The position numbers and the translations under genes are program-made. DNA of 8,862 nucleotides from NCBI GenBank assembly GCA_034189195.1, contig JAXHVI010000100.1:1-8862 (forward strand), in the 5' to 3' direction. Below the pieces are notes generated by a model. That model was given only the letters and a program-made list of their open reading frames with translations. It was not told where the DNA came from and did no database searches. Each line of letters begins with the position of its first letter. Position 1 is the stretch's first letter. Source of the DNA: Desulfosudis sp034189195. GTDB taxonomy: Bacteria > Desulfobacterota > Desulfobacteria > Desulfobacterales > Desulfosudaceae. This document shows positions 6,021 through 8,862 of the stretch, piece after piece.

Positions 6021-6103
6021 CACCGCAAAGCCGCGGAGAACGCACAGAAAAACATGGATTCCTTTGTGTAAAAACGCTTTGCGCGCTTTGCGTCTTTGCG
6101 GTG
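6021..6103. repeat. Dispersed intergenic inverted repeat (GCAAAG family)
   Basis: The arms CACCGCAAAG (6021-6030) and CTTTGCGGTG (6094-6103) are exact 10-bp reverse complements. The inverted pattern continues inwards with partial matches (CGC, AG, CGCA, AG in register). One arm contains the GCAAAG hexamer three times. It lies between gatB and the TolB/FG-GAP gene and could fold as a long imperfect hairpin in either transcript, so it may also limit read-through from gatB. Such GCAAAG-rich palindromes are common intergenic repeats in several phyla. No transposase or target duplication was seen. Confidence 0.65.
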
Positions 6104-6126
6104 CACAAACAAAAAGCCTTCAGAAA

Positions 6127-7557
6127 TCACCTGAGTTTTTCGGCTAAAAGATCATTGACCGCCTGGGGGTTGGCCTTGCCTTTTGTTTTTTTCATGACCT
6201 GGCCCACCAGAAATCCCATGACCCTGGTTTTGCCGCTTTTATACTTTTCCACCTCGTCGGGGCACTCGGCAATCACCTGGTCAATGGCCGCGCCGATGGC
6301 GCCGGTGTCGGTGACCTGGACCAGGTTTTTGGCCTCGACAATGGCCTTTGGATCCCGGCCGGTACGGGCCATCTCTTCAAAAACGGTTTTGGCGATCTTG
6401 CCGGAAATCACGTTGTCGTTGATCAGGCCCACCAGCCGGCCCAGGTGAACCGGCGAAACCGGCGACGCCTCAATGGGCGTGGCCGTGGCGTTAAGCAGGC
6501 CCAGCAGGTCTCCCATGATCCAGTTGGCGCAGGGCTTGGGGGTTTTGGCCTCGGCCGCGCACGCCTCAAAATAGTCGGCCAGGGCTCTGGACCCGGTCAG
6601 CACGCCGGCGTCCTCTTCGGACAGGCCGTAACCGGCGACAAACCGCTTTTTCCGGGGCGCGGGCAGCTCGGGAAGCGTGGCCTGAATTCTGTCTTTCCAG
6701 GCATCGTCGATCACCAGGGGCAAAAGATCGGGGTCGGGAAAATAGCGGTAGTCGTGAGCGTCCTCCTTTCCCCGCATGGAGACGGTCACCATCTTTTCCG
6801 GGTTCCAGAGCCGGGTCTCCTGCTCCACGGCCCCGCCTTCGGAGACCAGGTCGGCATGGCGCCGGATTTCGTAAGCAAGGGCCTGCTCCACGTGGCGAAA
6901 GGAGTTCAAGTTCTTGATCTCGGTGCGGGTGCCCAGCGCGGTGCCGCCCTCGGGCCGGATCGACACGTTGGCGTCGCACCGGAAGGAGCCCTCTTCCATG
7001 TTGCCGTCGGAGATGTCCAGCCAGCGGAGAAGGGACCGCAGCTCCCGCAGGTAGGCCCCGGCCTCCCGGGGGGAGGCCATGTCCGGCTCGCTGACGATCT
7101 CGATTAAGGGCACGCCGGTGCGGTTGTAGTCCACGTAGGAGACCGGCCGGGAAGGATCGTGAATCAGCTTGCCCGCGTCCTCTTCCATGTGAATCCGGGT
7201 GATGCCGACGCGCTTTTGCTCTCCGTTGCCGGTGTCGATGAAAACCGCGCCGTGTTCGGCAATGGGCAGCTCGTACTGGGATATCTGGTAGCCCTTGGGA
7301 AGATCCGGATAAAAATAGTTTTTCCGGGCAAACCGGCTCACGGACCGGATGCGGCAGTTGACCGCCAGCGCCATTTTCAACGCGTAATCCACCACGGTGC
7401 GGTTGAGCACCGGCAGCGTACCGGGCATGCCGGTGCACACCGGGCAGGTGTGGGTGTTGGGCGGGGCCCCGAAACCCGTGGAGCAGCCGCAGAATATCTT
7501 GGTTCCGGTTTTCAGCTGGGCATGGACTTCCAGGCCGATGACAGGTTCAAACGCCAT
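6127..7557 (-). CDS. gatB: Aspartyl/glutamyl-tRNA(Asn/Gln) amidotransferase subunit B
   Basis: GatB is the kinase and tRNA-binding subunit of GatCAB, which phosphorylates and transamidates Glu-tRNA(Gln) or Asp-tRNA(Asn) using ammonia from GatA. The 476 residues match full-length GatB: VIGLEVHAQLKTGTKIFCGC (6-25), CPVCTGMPG (38-46), the KNYFYPDLPKGYQISQYELP block, DYNRTGVPLIEIVSEPD, NMEEGSFRCDANVSIRP, RTEIKNLNSFR, and a C-terminal helical YqeY-like domain ending AVNDLLAEKLR. C23, C25, C38 and C41 form the zinc site seen in GatB structures. The ATG at 7555-7557 gives the canonical N-terminus; its Shine-Dalgarno is weak (GAAGGGCGG, partly inside a GCCC-GTGAA-GGGC hairpin at 7571-7583). gatA and gatC are not adjacent in this window. 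The adjacent YihY gene is divergent. Confidence 0.97.
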   Translation of the reverse strand: MAFEPVIGLEVHAQLKTGTKIFCGCSTGFGAPPNTHTCPVCTGMPGTLPVLNRTVVDYALKMALAVNCRIRSVSRFARKNYFYPDLPKGYQISQYELPIAEHGAVFIDTGNGEQKRVGITRIHMEEDAGKLIHDPSRPVSYVDYNRTGVPLIEIVSEPDMASPREAGAYLRELRSLLRWLDISDGNMEEGSFRCDANVSIRPEGGTALGTRTEIKNLNSFRHVEQALAYEIRRHADLVSEGGAVEQETRLWNPEKMVTVSMRGKEDAHDYRYFPDPDLLPLVIDDAWKDRIQATLPELPAPRKKRFVAGYGLSEEDAGVLTGSRALADYFEACAAEAKTPKPCANWIMGDLLGLLNATATPIEASPVSPVHLGRLVGLINDNVISGKIAKTVFEEMARTGRDPKAIVEAKNLVQVTDTGAIGAAIDQVIAECPDEVEKYKSGKTRVMGFLVGQVMKKTKGKANPQAVNDLLAEKLR

Positions 7558-7678
7558 TTTTTGCCGATCCGCCCTTCACGGGCTTTTGGGTTACACATTC
7601 CTGTGCATGCTGTAATAGGAAACAGAAATAGTCAAGAACATTTTGGGTATGGCCCGGGCCGGGGCCTTCTGTTTTCCA

Positions 7679-7708
7679 TTGACTTTCAGGCCGGATAAAC
7701 AGTAGGTT
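7679..7708 (+). promoter_or_regulatory. Weak candidate promoter for the YihY-family gene
   Basis: TTGACT (7679-7684) is followed after 18 bp by TAGGTT (7703-7708), a poor -10. It would start transcription about 45 nt before the ATG. The 205-bp divergent region also has TTGACT on the minus strand (7630-7635) as a possible gatB -35, but without a convincing -10. Confidence 0.25.
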
Positions 7709-7762
7709 GCAGACATTCGGCCGGGAAAAACCCGCCAACCGTCACAGCCAGGAAAACCCGCC

Positions 7763-8862
7763 ATGAACACATCCAAAAAAAAGCGGCTGGCCGCCAGGAC
7801 ATCCGGTGCCCTTGATTTCCTGCGCACCGGCATCTGGCGGGTCCGGTTAAGGGATCTGGACACGAAAGAGCGCGTGATTGTCCGCTACGCCCGCATTTTC
7901 ATGATCGCGGGCCGTGAATTTATCACCGACGGCGGGCCGTTGCGGGCGTCGGCCCTGACCTTTTATACCGTTCTTTCCATTGTGCCGGTCATGGCCCTGG
8001 CCTTTGCCGTGGCCAAGGGGTTCGGCCTTCAGCAGACCCTTGAAAAAGAGCTGCTGTCCCAGTTTGCCGGCCAGGAAGCGGTGATTCTCCAGGTGATCGA
8101 ATACGCCCGTGCCCTGCTGGACCAGACAAAAGGGGGGCTTCTGGCCGGCGTGGGCGTGGCGGTCCTGATCTGGTCCGTCATCAAGGTGTTAAACAACATC
8201 GAAAAGTCGTTTAACGCCATCTGGGCCAACACCACACCCCGCTCCATGGGGAAAAAGTTCAGCGACTACCTGTCCATCATGCTGGTGGGGCCCCTGCTGC
8301 TGGTCCTGTCGGGCAGCGCCACGGTTCTGGTGGCCACCCAGGTGACCGCCATCGCCAACAAAATATTTTTTCTGGGCTGGTTGTCGCCGATCATCATGAC
8401 CGGGCTCCAATTATTGCCCTACCTGCTGGTCTGGGTCCTGTTTTCCTTTATTTACGGGTTTATGCCCAACACCCGGGTGCCGGTTGCCTCCTGCCTGTTC
8501 GGCGGGGTTCTCGCGGGCACGGCCTTCAAACTTTTGCAGTTGGCCTATCTGTTTTTTCAGGTGGGGGTCTCCCGGTACAACGCCATCTACGGGAGTTTTG
8601 CGGCCCTGCCCCTGTTTCTGATCTGGATGCAGCTGAGCTGGCTGGTGGTGCTGTTCGGCGCCGAGCTTGCCTACGCCCATCAAAACGTGGACAACTACGA
8701 ACTGGAGCCGGACAGCCGCAACATCAGTGATTTTCTCAAGCGGATCTACGGCCTGTACGTGGCCCACCTGCTGGTGAAAACATTTAAAGGGGGGGAGCCC
8801 CCCCTCACCGCCGGCCAGATCGCGGCCCGCCTGGACCTGCCCATCCGCCTGGTCAAGAACCT
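7763..8862 (+). CDS. YihY/BrkB-family inner-membrane protein with C-terminal extension (cut by window edge)
   Basis: The frame is open from ATG 7763 to the end of the window: 366 codons without a stop. It matches the YihY/UPF0761 (BrkB, formerly mis-named RNase BN) family of polytopic membrane proteins, whose molecular role is unsettled. Family hallmarks are LRASALTFYTVLSIVPVMAL (about 61-80), IWSVIKVLNNIEKSFNAIW (about 136-154), FSFIYGFMPNTRV and VGVSRYNAIYGSFAALPLFL. About six transmembrane segments lie at 65-88, 124-146, 168-191, 212-236, 246-270 and 281-309. After residue 320 a soluble part begins (FLKRIYGLYVAHLLVKTF, then LTAGQIAARLDLPIRLVKNL) that looks like the first helices of a winged-helix domain, as in the longer (about 400-430 residue) members of the family. 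The start is supported by a moderate AGGA and by the length of the N-terminal region. The C-terminus lies beyond the right edge. Confidence 0.92.
   Translation, partial: MNTSKKKRLAARTSGALDFLRTGIWRVRLRDLDTKERVIVRYARIFMIAGREFITDGGPLRASALTFYTVLSIVPVMALAFAVAKGFGLQQTLEKELLSQFAGQEAVILQVIEYARALLDQTKGGLLAGVGVAVLIWSVIKVLNNIEKSFNAIWANTTPRSMGKKFSDYLSIMLVGPLLLVLSGSATVLVATQVTAIANKIFFLGWLSPIIMTGLQLLPYLLVWVLFSFIYGFMPNTRVPVASCLFGGVLAGTAFKLLQLAYLFFQVGVSRYNAIYGSFAALPLFLIWMQLSWLVVLFGAELAYAHQNVDNYELEPDSRNISDFLKRIYGLYVAHLLVKTFKGGEPPLTAGQIAARLDLPIRLVKN
8789..8804 (+). repeat. G7-AG-C7 homopolymer tract within the YihY-family gene
   Basis: Seven G, AG and seven C form a perfect inverted repeat of homopolymers at codons about 343-348 (Lys-Gly-Gly-Glu-Pro-Pro), just between the membrane domain and the helix-turn-helix-like tail. 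Runs of this length can slip in replication or sequencing. Confidence 0.6.

Noticed and set aside
5983..6108. Upstream extension of the FG-GAP protein by more than 40 residues
   Set aside because: This part is the intergenic inverted repeat; a signal peptide begins only at the three ATGs, which also have the ribosome-binding site.
6445..7107. Plus-strand open frame of 220 codons
   Set aside because: Antisense to gatB, which is complete and conserved over its whole length.
7591..7621. Interlocking inverted repeats TTACA/TGTAA and TTCCT/AGGAA in the gatB leader
   Set aside because: Arms are only 5 bp with long spacers, so chance occurrence is likely; no known operator was recognised.
8029..8767. 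Three minus-strand open frames at the right end
   Set aside because: They are antisense to the YihY-family gene, which is open from 7763 to the edge and has clear family motifs.
1..8862. CRISPR array, tRNA, rRNA, transposase, integrase or defence genes
   Set aside because: No regularly spaced direct repeats, no cloverleaf or rRNA sequence, and no such protein motifs were found on either strand.

Overview
The window reads as ordinary chromosome from a GC-rich Gram-negative bacterium, most likely a Desulfobacterota (former Deltaproteobacteria, Desulfobacteraceae-like) member. This rests on the gene order rpsF-rpsR-DUF2232-rplI without priB or ssb, on an acidic Desulfobacter-type outer-membrane porin, and on dispersed 'GCAAAG/CTTCGTG' inverted repeats. 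The assignment is inference; no marker gene settles the genus.

Layout. Bases 1-2300 (minus strand) hold a ribosomal-protein operon read leftwards: a promoter near 2251-2279, a GC-rich leader hairpin, rpsF (S6 with a long acidic tail), rpsR (zinc-type S18), a DUF2232 polytopic membrane protein, and rplI (L9), cut by the left edge. Bases 2300-2645 are non-coding, with clustered small hairpins, a degenerate inverted repeat and a perfect 38-bp palindromic terminator. Bases 2646-3959 (minus) encode a signal-peptide-bearing beta-barrel porin. Its upstream region has a near-consensus sigma70 promoter and a roughly 220-nt leader with a long nested hairpin. Bases 4282-5979 (minus) encode a secreted protein that joins a TolB-N/FlgO-like domain, through an Ala/Pro linker, to a C-terminal block of FG-GAP/VCBS calcium-motif repeats. 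A dispersed inverted repeat (6021-6103) separates it from gatB (6127-7557, minus), the B subunit of the tRNA amidotransferase. Divergent from gatB, a YihY/BrkB-family inner-membrane protein starts at 7763 on the plus strand and runs off the right edge.

How the genes relate. The left operon is a translation module carrying an uncharacterised membrane protein. The porin and the TolB/FG-GAP protein are both envelope proteins on the same strand, but the porin's own strong promoter and long leader suggest independent transcription. gatB and the YihY gene are unrelated neighbours sharing a 205-bp divergent intergenic region. I see no mobile genes, CRISPR array, tRNA or rRNA. The most unusual items are the TolB-N/FG-GAP fusion, the structured porin leader, the leader hairpin of the S6/S18 operon, and a G7-AG-C7 tract at the domain junction of the YihY gene.
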